Shown here: piece by piece, positions 25,801 to 36,848 of the stretch
Numbering within the stretch: position 1 is the stretch's first letter
How the letters are laid out: the number at the start of each line of letters is the position of its first letter
DNA from: Jacaranda mimosifolia
Lineage: Eukaryota; Streptophyta; Magnoliopsida; Lamiales; Bignoniaceae
Direction of reading: 5' to 3'
Length of the DNA: 64,000 nt
NCBI GenBank assembly: GCA_018894105.1
Contig: CM032127.1
Span: forward strand, 33,500,760 to 33,564,759
Notes under the pieces: model-generated
The model's database searches: none
What the model was told of the DNA's origin: nothing
Seen by the model: the letters and a program-made list of their open reading frames with translations, nothing else
Translations under genes and position numbers: made by a program

Positions 25801-27768
25801 TTGGTTTACATTGATGATATCTTGCTGTTTTCTGAAGATATGCAGACACACTTATTTCTTCTGCATAAATTTGGGGACCTTGTAAGACAGTATGGAATAA
25901 TGCTCTCAGAAAAGAAGATGACCATCGCACAAAGTGAAATAGAGTTCTTGGGAATGTTTATCAAGGATGGACAATATTCCTTACAGCCTCATATTGCCAC
26001 TGAGCTTCTCAAATTCCCAGACGATTTGGAATCCAAGCAGCACATTCAACAGTTTCTTGGAGTAATCAACTATGCTGCTGATTTCATTCCCAGACTAGCA
26101 TCAATCATCAGACCACTACAAGATATGCTTAAGAAAAATCCTCCACAATGGTCTCATGCTCAGAGGAAAGCAGTTCAATCCATTAAAGCGGTCATTCAAA
26201 AGCTTCCTCCATTACAAATTCCTTCAGATGGGAAAAGGATTCTTCAGACAGATGCTAGTGATTCATTCTGGGCTGCAGTTCTCATTGAAGAAAAGGAAGG
26301 AAAGAGAAAAGTGTGTGGTTTCAAAAGTGGTTCTTTCAAGCTTGCAGAACAACACTACCACTCAACTTACAAGGAGATTTTGGCGGTAAAGAAAGGTATT
26401 GAAAAGTTCCAATTTCATCTTATCGGCCATCATTTCTTTGTGGAAATGGTCATGACTGCCTTCCCTAAAATGCTGAGTTTCAAGCCTCATACTATTCCTC
26501 CTAAGTAATTACTCAGATGGGCGGAATGGTTTTCTCAGTACTCTTTCACTGTCAACCATATCAAAGGGAAGAATAATGTCCTTGCTGATCTACTTTCCAG
26601 GCCTAAATTCTTTGAAATACCCAGAAGACATATTCCCATCATTTGCATGTTTTCTCCAGCACCACCTCCAAAAATCCCTACCTTTTATGACTTCCCTCTT
26701 GACAGTCTTCCTCCAGAGTTGTTTGACCTAATCAAAACCAAAACTCTTAAGTCCAGAGCTAAGGAATTCATGTTAAAATACCAATCCCTTACTGTTAGAA
26801 AAACTGGACTTCACACTTTTGGTGGTTTAGGTTTCCATCCAGACTATCCATTCTTCACCTTGTTCAGCGTATCCAATCCTTTTCATCTCATGTTTTCCAA
26901 AGAACTTATTTGCATGCTTTGGTATATGCTTGAACAATGGAAGATTGCTGTGGAATTTCCTATTGAACAATCTATCAGATGGATAGCAGAGTTACACAGC
27001 GGATGGTTTGATGATCCCTGTGCCAGATCATTTCTTGAATGGTTTTATCCATTATCAATTTGGATGAAATTATTCAAAGTTATTCAAATTAAACAGGTTG
27101 GAAGAACTGAACCAGGAGTCTCTGTTGTTTTCATCCTTTCAAGACAAAGTTCTCCTCACATCCATAACTTACCATATTTTTACTCAGTTCAAGAATATGG
27201 TGTTTTTCCGTATTTCCTCAACAAAGAGTTTTTTGAACATGGAAGTGAGATCAGAGAATTTCAAAGGAAAATGGCAGAGAATAATTCTATTGTTCCACCT
27301 CAGATATGGCCCAGATTTGAAGAGGATGCTCCATGGGAACAAATGCCTATTGACTATGCTATACAGCTGCAAAATGATGCCAGAGCTTACTTTGAGCAGT
27401 TTTATACAGAGTACAATAGGACTACCCCAGAACATATGTGGGGGTCTTCGAAGGCTTATTTCAAGACACATTGGAATTCACTTTCTCATAATAAGTCTTC
27501 CCAGGGTGTTGCTGCTACTGTCCCATGCTCGTTTCCAGTTGTTTCTACACTCGCCCCAACGATTCCTACTTCATCAGATAAGGGTAAGGAAAAGGTGATT
27601 GAACAAGACGATATGATGGAATCACAGGACCCTTATGAGCTGGAATCACAATGGATGGAAAAAGCTGGGATTACTGTTGACCTTTACAATCCGTTGAGTC
27701 AGACTCCACCACAGAACACATCACGCGTGGTGTTTGGCCCATTTCCTGCTGGCTTTTTGACTGAATAA
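22806..27768 (+). pseudogene. P6: 5'-deleted polyprotein (acidic linker to C-terminus), one stop and a lost RNase H aspartate
   Basis: It starts just after the acidic linker, so the movement protein is absent. The coiled coil, capsid region, zinc knuckle, protease and RT are present. A TAA at 26506-26508 replaces a Gln codon after RNase H's third acidic position; the frame then continues to 27768. The third catalytic Asp of RNase H is Val (codon 26449-26451). The Pro of the RT segment before FGLKTAPS is Ser. Two Cys upstream of the knuckle are Tyr. Several hits on active-site positions suggest decay without selection. Confidence 0.92.
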
Positions 27769-28311
27769 AAGCTAGCGTCTTTACAGCTTTCAGTTTTCTT
27801 TTGCTTTGTTTGGTTTGTCGTTTGTTTGTATTATTGGGTTTTGCTTTTTATCTTGTTTAAAGTTGTTTTTAATTATTGTACTTGTTGTCGAGTGAGTCAG
27901 ATAAGTCCTGTACTGTAATTATTTTAGTTTGTCGCTTGTCAAACCTCCCTCTATATAAAGGGATGAGTTTTCAGTTTGTAAGCAGATTGAGTGGGGAGAA
28001 AAATAAAATCATCTTTTAAGCATCTCTTGTTTCCTTTACTATTTCCAGTTTCGTTTACTATTCCGCTACCATCTTCGAACTTTTAAAACTTAAGTATGCT
28101 CTGCAGTTGCCTTTAATAGGATCCTCTGCATCAGAAAAGGTTTTAATTTTCCTTCTCTAAGTTTAGTTTTCTGGCTTCTTTGAGTTCTCTATTCTTGACC
28201 ATGATCCTAACAGAAGTATGTGTCTTAGCATAAAAGGACACGCCCTTGTTGCCCACAGTTGAGGCCTTTCCCGGCGGACGTCATACCTTGCTAAGATACC
28301 GACTTCCAGTT
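27769..28311 (+). promoter_or_regulatory. Intergenic region 6: promoter and leader ahead of P7
   Basis: TATA box at 27952-27959 and AATAAA at 28002-28007. The leader is almost complete, ending in ACTTCCAGT at 28310, but the primer binding site is replaced by a join to the capsid C-terminal coding region, with a 1-base overlap. Confidence 0.8.
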
Positions 28312-31300
28312 CTATCAATTCGACTTCAAGGCCCTGGAAAAGTTATGCAATAATTGGAAATTCTTTAAGGAGTTCCAGGAGATAGGAAGAAAATTTTCAA
28401 AGGAATGTGACAGGAAGGATCTTCAGATTAAATGCAAGACAGAAAAATGCCAGTGCCCAGAAAAGTCTCATAAGCATCACAAAAGATTCAAAAAGCATCG
28501 TGATTTTCACCACCAACAATGGAGACCCAGGAGGAGAAGGAGATATTTCAGGAGAAAGTTCTCAAAGAAAAAAGGAGACAGGTGCCATATTTGCCATAAG
28601 CAAGGTCACTGGGCTAGGAATTGTCCTAACAAGAAAAGGGACAAGATACTCAAACAGGTGTTCCAGCTAACCCAGTGTGATCTTGAGAATGAGGATCTGG
28701 AATCACTCTTTTCTGAGGAGGACGAGCCCTCTGAAAAGACGTTGTTTGCCCTAGAAGATGTTTCTGAAGCAGACTCTTCCTCTGAGGATGAGATCAATGA
28801 AGACCAGCTTCCTATCTTCGGAATTCAGTTCATTGGTCTTGCTCTTGCCGTACCATTTGTGCAGGTACAAATTATTCCTCAGAAATATGACAACCCTATT
28901 ACTCTGGTTGGTCTTATTGATACAGGGGCATCCAAATCTATCCTCAACCCTAGAGTTTTACCTGCCTCTTTCTGGAAAAAATATCATGAAGTCTTTCAGG
29001 TTGCTAACAGTGAGAATCTAACAATAGAACTGATTAGCAAGCCTGTTAAGATACAATTTTTCCCAGAACTTTCCATCACTCACAAATTCCTTGGTTCCTC
29101 TTTGCCTAAACAAGATATTGTGATAGGGTTTGATATCATTAAACAGCTTTGGGAAAAGAAAGTAATACCTAAATCTGAAGGTCTTAGATTTAAGTCTTAT
29201 TTTCTTCCCTACATCAAACCTCATTACAATATGTCTTTCCAAACTGAGTCCATTACTGATGTACATACCCTTTTAATTAGAGATTGTTGTGCAGAATCTC
29301 ACTCTGATTTCATTCATAAATGCACAAATCCCCTTTGGAAAAATTCAGAGTTTTTTGTACAGCTTCCTTTTAAAAAAGATGTAAATATAAACCCTACAAA
29401 AGCCAGTCATCCAGGAATGCCTCCAGAACAACTTGAACTAGCAACCAGAGAATTAGCTCAGCTCCGTGATGAAGGACTTATTGAAGATACCAATTCTCCA
29501 TGGGCTAGTCAGGCATTCTATGTAAATAAGAGATCTGAACAGGCGAGGGGAAAGATGAGACTGGTTATTAATTACAAGCCCCTTAACTACTTTCTTGCTG
29601 ATGAGAAGTTCCCGTTACAGAATCGGAATTGCCTGTTTTCAAATCTGACCAAAGCCAATGTATTCTCAAAGTTTGACTTAAAAGCAGGGTTTTGGCAGAT
29701 AGGCATCCATCCAGAAGATCGGTACAAGACTGCATTCTGTATCCCAAATGCTCATTTCCAATGGACGGTCATTCCTTTTGGTTTAAAAACAGCTCCATCA
29801 TTATTCCAGAAGGCTGTGGTTAAAATCTTTGAGCCTTTGTTCCCAAATGCGTTGGTTTACATTGATGATATCTTGCTGTTTTCTGAAGATATGCAGACAC
29901 ACTTATTTCTTCTGCATAAATTTGGGGACCTTGTAAGACAGTATGGAATAATGCTCTCAGAAAAGAAGATGACCATCGCACAAAGTGAAATAGAGTTCTT
30001 GGGAATGTTTATCAAGGATGGACAATATTCCTTACAGCCTCATATTGCCACTGAGCTTCTCAAATTCCCAGACGATTTGGAATCCAAGCAGCACATTCAA
30101 CAGTTTCTTGGAGTAATCAACTATGCTGCTGATTTCATTCCCAGACTAGCATCAATCATCAGACCACTACAGGATATGCTTAAGAAAAATCCTCCACAAT
30201 GGTCTCATGCTCAGAGGAAAGCAGTTCAATCCATTAAAGCGGTCATTCAAAAGCTTCCTCCATTACAAATTCCTTCAGATGGGAAAAGGATTCTTCAGAC
30301 AGATGCTAGTGATTCATTCTGGGCTGCAGTTCTCATTGAAGAAAAGGAAGGAAAGAGAAAAGTGTGTGGTTTCAAAAGTGGTTCTTTCAAGCTTGCAGAA
30401 CAACACTACCACTCAACTTACAAGGAGATTTTGGCGGTAAAGAAAGGTATTGAAAAGTTCCAATTTCATCTTATCGGCCATCATTTCTTTGTGGAAATGG
30501 ACATGACTGCCTTCCCTAAAATGCTGAGTTTCAAGCCTCATACTATTCCTCCTAAGCAATTACTCAGATGGGCGGAATGGTTTTCTCAGTACTCTTTCAC
30601 TGTCAACCATATCAAAGGGAAGAATAATGTCCTTGCTGATCTACTTTCCAGGCCTAAATTCTTTGAAATACCCAGAAGACATATTCCCATCATTTGCATG
30701 TTTTCTCCAGCACCACCTCCAAAAATCCCTACCTTTTATGACTTCCCTCTTGACAGTCTTCCTCCAGAGTTGTTTGACCTAATCAAAACCAAAACTCTTA
30801 AGTCCAGAGCTAAGGAATTCATGTTAAAATACCAATCCCTTACTGTTAGAAAAACTGGACTTCACACTTTTGGTGGTTTAGGTTTCCATCCAGACTATCC
30901 ATTCTTCACCTTGTTCAGCGTATCCAATCCTTTTCATCTCATGTTTTCCAAAGAACTTATTTGCATGCTTTGGTATATGCTTGAACAATGGAAGATTGCT
31001 GTGGAATTTCCTATTGAACAATCTATCAGATGGATAGCAGAGTTACACAGCGGATGGTTTGATGATCCCTGTGCCAGATCATTTCTTGAATGGTTTTATC
31101 CATTATCAATTCGGATGAAATTATTCAAAGTTATTCAAATTAAACAGGTTGGAAGAACTGAACCAGGAGTCTCTGTTGTTTTCATCCTTTCAAGACAAAG
31201 TTCTCCTCACATCCATAACTTACCATATTTTTACTCAGTTCAAGAATATGGTGTTTTTCCGTATTTCCTCAACAAAGAGTTTTTTGAACATGGAAGTGAG

Positions 31301-31819
31301 ATCAGAGAATTTCAAAGGAAAATGGCAGAGAATAATTCTATTGTTCCACCTCAGATATGGCCCAGATTTGAAGAGGATGCTCCATGGGAACAAATGCCTA
31401 TTGACTATGCTATACAGCTGCAAAATGATGCCAGAGCTTACTTTGAGCAGTTTTATACAGAGTACAATAGGACTACCCCAGAACATATGTGGGGGTCTTC
31501 GAAGGCTTATTTCAAGACACATTGGAATTCACTTTCTCATAATAAGTCTTCCCAGGGTGTTGCTGCTACTGTCCCATGCTCGTTTCCAGTTGTTTCTACA
31601 CTCGCCCCAACGATTCCTACTTCATCAGATAAGGATAAGGAAAAGGTGATTGAACAAGACGATATGATGGAATCACAGGACCCTTATGAGCTGGAATCAC
31701 AATGGATGGAAAAAGCTGGGATTACTGTTGACCTTAACAATCCGTTGAGTCAGACTCCACCACAGAACACATCACGCGTGGTGTTTGGCCCATTTCCTGC
31801 TGGCTTTTTGACTGAATAA
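28312..31819 (+). pseudogene. P7: 5'-deleted polyprotein (end of capsid to C-terminus)
   Basis: The viral frame is open from the join (codons from 28313) to the stop at 31817-31819, with no internal stop. It holds the basic stretch, CCHC knuckle, DTGAS protease, YIDD RT, RNase H and the C-terminal domain with the 12-bp deletion typical of P4-P7. The movement protein and most of the capsid are missing and no native ATG remains. A Met before the KIFEPLF segment is Val. This is the longest unbroken protease-RT-RNase H frame among the deletion copies. Confidence 0.9.
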
Positions 31820-32374
31820 AAGCTAGCGTCTTTACAGCTTTCAGTTTGCTTTTACTTTGTTTGGTTTGTCGTTTGTTTATATTATTGGGTTTTGCTTTTT
31901 ATCTTGTTTAAAGTTGTTTTTAATTATTGTACTTGTTGTCGAGTGAGTCAGATAAGTCCTGTACTGTAATTATTTTAGTTTGTCGCTTGTCAAACCTCCC
32001 TCTATATAAAGGGATGAGTTTTCAGTTTGTAAGCAGATTGAGTGGGGAGAAAAATAAAATCATCTTTTAAGCATCTCTTGTTTCCTTTACTATTTCCAGT
32101 TTCGTTTACTATTCCGCTACCATCTTCGAACTTTTAAAACTTAAGTATGCTCTGCAGTTGCCTTTAATAGGATCCTCTGCATCAGAAAAGGTTTTAATTT
32201 TCCTTCTCTAAGTTTAGTTTTCTGGCTTCTTTGAGTTCTCTATTCTTGACCATGATCCTAGCAGAAGTATGTGTCTTAGCATAAAAGGACACGCCCTTGT
32301 TGCCCACAGTTGAGGCCTTTCCCGGCGGACGTCATACCTTGCTAAGATACCGACTTCCAGTTGGTATCAGAGCC
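31820..32374 (+). promoter_or_regulatory. Intergenic region 7 (complete, unduplicated): poly(A) for P7, promoter for P8
   Basis: At 555 bp this is the reference form of the intergenic region: TATA box 32003-32010, AATAAA 32053-32058, a leader with one copy of the segment that is doubled in P2/P3, and a primer site at its end. RNA started here would read P8 and then antisense M1, because no viral poly(A) signal in + orientation follows. Confidence 0.82.
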
Positions 32375-32378
32375 ATGG
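32362..32378 (+). other. Primer binding site, P8 (canonical form)
   Basis: TGGTATCAGAGCC followed by ATGG. This is the only one of the six primer sites in the window with A at the eighth base, matching the complement of plant initiator tRNA-Met. The five others have G. Confidence 0.88.
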
Positions 32379-35300
32379 ATAGTTTAGTACCAAGGCCAGC
32401 TACTTCTACTTCATCTTCCTCTTCCCTTGTTCCAAGTCCCAGTTTCCGTAAATCAGATGCTTCTAAGATAGATTCCCTTTATGAAGTAACCTATCTCCCA
32501 GATAATGAAAAGGTTCCATTAACCAATTTGCCACTCATTAACCCTTATAATGCTTTCACAAAACCTAGATCTTCCTTCACCAAAACCGTTAAAAGCCTTA
32601 TTACTCCTTCTAAAGTTCAGGTTAAGGAGTATGTCCAAGCCTCTGCTTTTGATCAACACTTTTTACCAGCTACAGAAAAGGAGCAGATGGTTTCTATTGA
32701 GTTACCGTCTCACTTACCAAGGTTATGGCTTTCAGAAGGATATACTCATATCCATTTTGGAGCCATAAGGTTTGCTCTTACCCTTCATGGAAGAAAAGGT
32801 TTACCTACCACGGCTAGAATTGCTCTGTTGGATACCCGGTATTCTGACTATCAGCATGCATGTATTGGCACAGTTCAAACAACGTTGAATTCGGCAACAG
32901 TCCTTGTAACGATGTTTCCTAATTTCAACCTGCCAATATCAGATCCATGTTTACAGTCTGCACTGAAGCTCCAAATTTAGATCTGTGGAGCAGTCCCTAC
33001 GGCTACAACTTATTCTGCAACCCTTCACTATCAAATGGTGTACAGGATTCAAAATCATTCAATTGATTTTGCGTATCCTCAGGAGACTAATGAAGCCTTG
33101 TTAATTTCTGTGGACACTGACCATATTCCCAGCTGTACGTATGTCCCCAGACAATTACCTAAAGAAGAATTGCAGAAGTTGATCCCTGAATCTTGGATTA
33201 CGGCCTATGAACAAACTCACCAAGCGTCCAGGGATTCAAAGCCGATCCAGTCTACTGAACCATCCTTTCACAAAAACAAGGACGGAATAGTAGAAATCAA
33301 GTTCCAGAAGCAGAAAGAAAAGACCGGGATACCTAGCTGTTTCAATCCTGCCTATTCTATTGGTCCTGAGATGACAATCTATGGATTCGATGGATGTGGC
33401 AGTCCTATTTATGCACCACCAGAAGTCCCTGAAGCTCCTAGACAAAGACCATCAAGATTGTCTAGGGATGATCCTTTTGTAGATACGTTGGGACAACCTT
33501 CAGGCAAATTTGACTACTTGGTCAAATATACTCCACCGCCTCCATCACCGTGGCCAACAACACATACTGGATGGGGAGTTCAAGAGGGATATGAAGACAG
33601 CGATGATGAGGAATACTACAAGGATGATGATGATGATTATATTCCTTTGTTACCCTCACATGATTGTTTGGATGAAGATCCAATCCCCAGTCAGATCATG
33701 ATGTTTGGTCCTACTTCCTCTTCCTTTCAACAGTTGAATTATCCTCCTAAGGAAATTCAAACTCCCGAGTATAATCACTCTTGGAAGGTTAGGAATCCTA
33801 CAACAAGAAGGTCAGATGGATCAACGATGGAAGTTTCAGCTGCTGAAGCAACCCTCAACTGGCAGTCAGAAAATGCAGTGGTCCAAAATCATATGCTGCA
33901 GAAAATTGTAAAAAGCCAGGAGAGGATTGAAGCAAAGATAGACAACCAGCTGTCAGCAACAATTCAAGCCCTGAAGGAGAGAATAGACCTGGTGCACAAT
34001 GAGATCATGAGACTTCTCCAAGCCTCACAGCCATAAAGAACAGGAGATCAGGACACTTAAGACCCAACTAAAGTCTCTTGAAGAACAGTACCAGAGAGAC
34101 TCTATTTGGAGCACACCCCAACCTGCAGTGTCTTCTTATCCTGTAGTTTCACAACCACTTCATGGGCTGGACAATTTCAAAAAGATGTTTGGAGACTCAT
34201 CTTCATTCTTTTCTCCGGAGGAATATAAAAAGAAAAGCAATCCTCAAACCTCTTCCTCTACAGCATTGAGCATAGCTGAGCCTACACAGCCAAAGCCATC
34301 ACAGTTCATGATGCAGAATTCCTCTAGTTCAAATCCAATCACAGATTATCTTAAGAAGGCTGCTGACCATGAAGACAACAAGCCAAACAGACCATGGCCA
34401 GTTTTTGTGACAGAAGATATCAGTGATACAGAGGAACTCTCAGAAGACATCCCGTTACTTTTTATGAATCAACCTCCAGAAGAAAGAACTCCAGATACTC
34501 CACAAGAGCCAGTTGTTGATGATGAACCAGAGACCAGTCAACAAGGACAACAGAGAAACCCTCCACCAACTTATTCTTATTCTAGCAATTCAGGACATCT
34601 GTTCTCATTTGATGATATCCCTCCTTCTCAGTGGAAGGATAGAATTCATGAAATGATGTCTTGGTGTGTTACAGAACTTCAAAAACCAGGTGCTGATCTT
34701 ACCAATGTTATAAATGGTTTTACTGCTAGAATGACTGGTACCTTGAAAGAATGGTGGTATGCTCTTGGAGAGTACAGACAGATCCAGGCCAGAAACTCAC
34801 CAAATATTGAAACTTTTATGAGTACTATTTATATTGAGTTTCTGGGCAGACATGAAAACAATATTGATGTTGCACGGGAAGAGTTCTTCAAAATGAAATG
34901 CTGTTCTTTTGAAAGAAAGGACCTGGAGAAGCATTTCCAACGGATGTCTCAAAAGTTCTATATTCTTGGCGGCATGGACAATCCAAATCTGAAGCAAGCC
35001 TACATCAATTCCATTCCTGAGTCACTTGGTCGTGAAGCCCTAAGATTAATTGAGATGAGAGGACGAACACTGGAGAATGCCTCTCTTGGAGAAATCTATC
35101 AATTCGTCTTCAAGGCCCTGGAAAAGTTATGCAATAATTGGAAATTCTTTAAGGAGTTCCAGGAGACAGGAAGAAAATTTTCAAAGGAATGTGACAGGAA
35201 GGATCTTCAGATTAAATGCAAGACAGAAAAATGCCAGTGCCCAGAAAAGTCTCATAAGCATCACAAAAGATTCAAAAAGCATCGTGATTTTCACCACCAA

Positions 35301-36759
35301 CAATGGAGACCCAGGAGGAGAAGGAGATATTTCAGGAGAAAGTTCTCAAAGAAAAAAGGAGACAGGTGCCATATTTGCCATAAGCAAGGTCACTGGGCTA
35401 GGAATTGTCCTAACAAGAAAAGGGACAAGATACTCAAACAGGTGTTCCAGCTAACCCAGTGTGATCTTGAGAATAAGGATCTGGAATCACTCTTTTCTGA
35501 GGAGGACGAGCCCTCTGAAAAGACGTTGTTTGCCCTAGAAGATGTTTCTGAAGCAGACTCTTCCTCTGAGGATGAGATCAATGAAGACCAGCTTCCTATC
35601 TTCGGAATTCAGTTCATTGGTCTTGCTCTTGCCGTACCATTTGTGCAGGTACAAATTATTCCTCAGAAATATGACAACCCTATTACTCTGGTTGGTCTTA
35701 TTGATACAGGGGCATCCAAATCTATCCTCAACCCTAGAGTTTTACCTGCCTCTTTCTGGAAAAAATATCATGAAGTCTTTCAGGTTGCTAACAGTGAGAA
35801 TCTAACAATAGAACTGATTAGCAAGCCTGTTAAGATACAATTTTTCCCAGAACTTTCCATCACTCACAAATTCCTTGGTTCCTCTTTGCCTAAACAAGAT
35901 ATTGTGATAGGGTTTGATATCATTAAACAGCTTTGGGAAAAGAAAGTAATACCTAAATCTGAAGGTCTTAGATTTAAGTCTTATTTTCTTCCCTACATCA
36001 AACCTCATTACAATATGTCTTTCCAAACTGAGTCCATCACTGATGTACATACCCTTTTAATTAGAGATTGTTGTGCAGAATCTCACTCTGATTTCATTCA
36101 TAAATGCACAAATCCCCTTTGGAAAAATTCAGAGTTTTTTGTACAGCTTCCGTTTAAAAAAGATGTAAATATAAACCCTACAAAAGCCAGTCATCCAGGA
36201 ATGCCTCCAGAACAACTTGAACTAGCAACCAGAGAATTAGCTCAGCTCCGTGATGAAGGACTTATTGAAGATACCAATTCTCCATGGGCTAGTCAGGCAT
36301 TCTATGTAAATAAGAGATCTGAACAGGCGAGGGGAAAGATGAGACTGGTTATTAATTACAAGCCCCTTAACTACTTTCTTGCTGATGAGAAGTTCCCGTT
36401 ACAGAATCGGAATTGCCTGTTTTCAAATCTGACCAAAGCCAATGTATTCTCAAAGTTTGACTTAAAAGCAGGGTTTTGGCAGATAGGCATCCATCCAGAA
36501 GATCGGTACAAGACTGCATTCTGTATCCCAAATGCTCATTTCCAATGGACGGTCATTCCTTTTGGTTTAAAAACAGCTCCATCATTATTCCAGAAGGCTA
36601 TGGTTAAAATCTTTGAGCCTTTGTTCCCAAATGCGTTGGTTTACATTGATGATATCTTGCTGTTTTCTGAAGATATGCAGACACACTTATTTCTTCTGCA
36701 TAAATTTGGGGACCTTGTAAGACAGTATGGAATAATGCTCTCAGAAAAGAAGATGACCA
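32375..36759 (+). pseudogene. P8: 3'-truncated polyprotein (movement protein to RT) ending at the inversion
   Basis: It starts at the ATG 32375 with an undamaged N-terminus (no 8-bp deletion). TAG at 32978-32980 replaces a Gln codon inside the movement protein. Near 34033 an 8-bp deletion between two CAGCCA repeats shifts the frame in the coiled-coil linker. The capsid region, knuckle, protease and RT up to about 45 codons past YIDD are then open to 36759, where the sequence folds back. RNase H and the C-terminal domain are missing, as is any following poly(A) region in this orientation. Confidence 0.92.
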
Positions 36760-36848
36760 TTACAAGGTCCCCAAATTTATGCAGAAGAAATAAGTGTGTC
36801 TGCATATCTTCAGAAAACAGCAAGATATGATCAATGTAAACCAACGCA
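36632..36848. repeat. Fold-back junction: 89-bp inverted repeat with 39-bp loop
   Basis: 36632-36720 (RT YIDD segment of P8) and 36760-36848 are reverse complements apart from about one mismatch, which turns the second Asp codon of YIDD into His on the - strand. The loop is 36721-36759. At 36848/36849 the inverted fragment joins the protease region of M1 through a 3-base overlap (GCA), skipping roughly 0.75 kb. This is the turning point of the whole array. Confidence 0.93.

Larger units (their letters stand above)
1..36759 (+). repeat. Plus-strand arm of array: head-to-tail copies P1-P8
   Basis: Eight successive copies read rightwards. P1-P3 repeat with an exact period of 6848 bp (matching points at 1, 6849 and 13697). 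That period is the inferred 6804 bp genome plus a 52 bp leader duplication minus an 8 bp deletion. P4-P7 have shorter units (about 2.1, 5.0, 5.4 and 4.1 kb) because each lacks a different 5' part of the ORF. P8 starts normally and is cut in the reverse transcriptase. Confidence 0.93.

Noticed and set aside
15825..28312. Leader/ORF joins of P4-P7 as products of RNA splicing
   Set aside because: The four leader breakpoints differ, none has a GT donor at the join, and the interior points are not preceded by a consistent acceptor.
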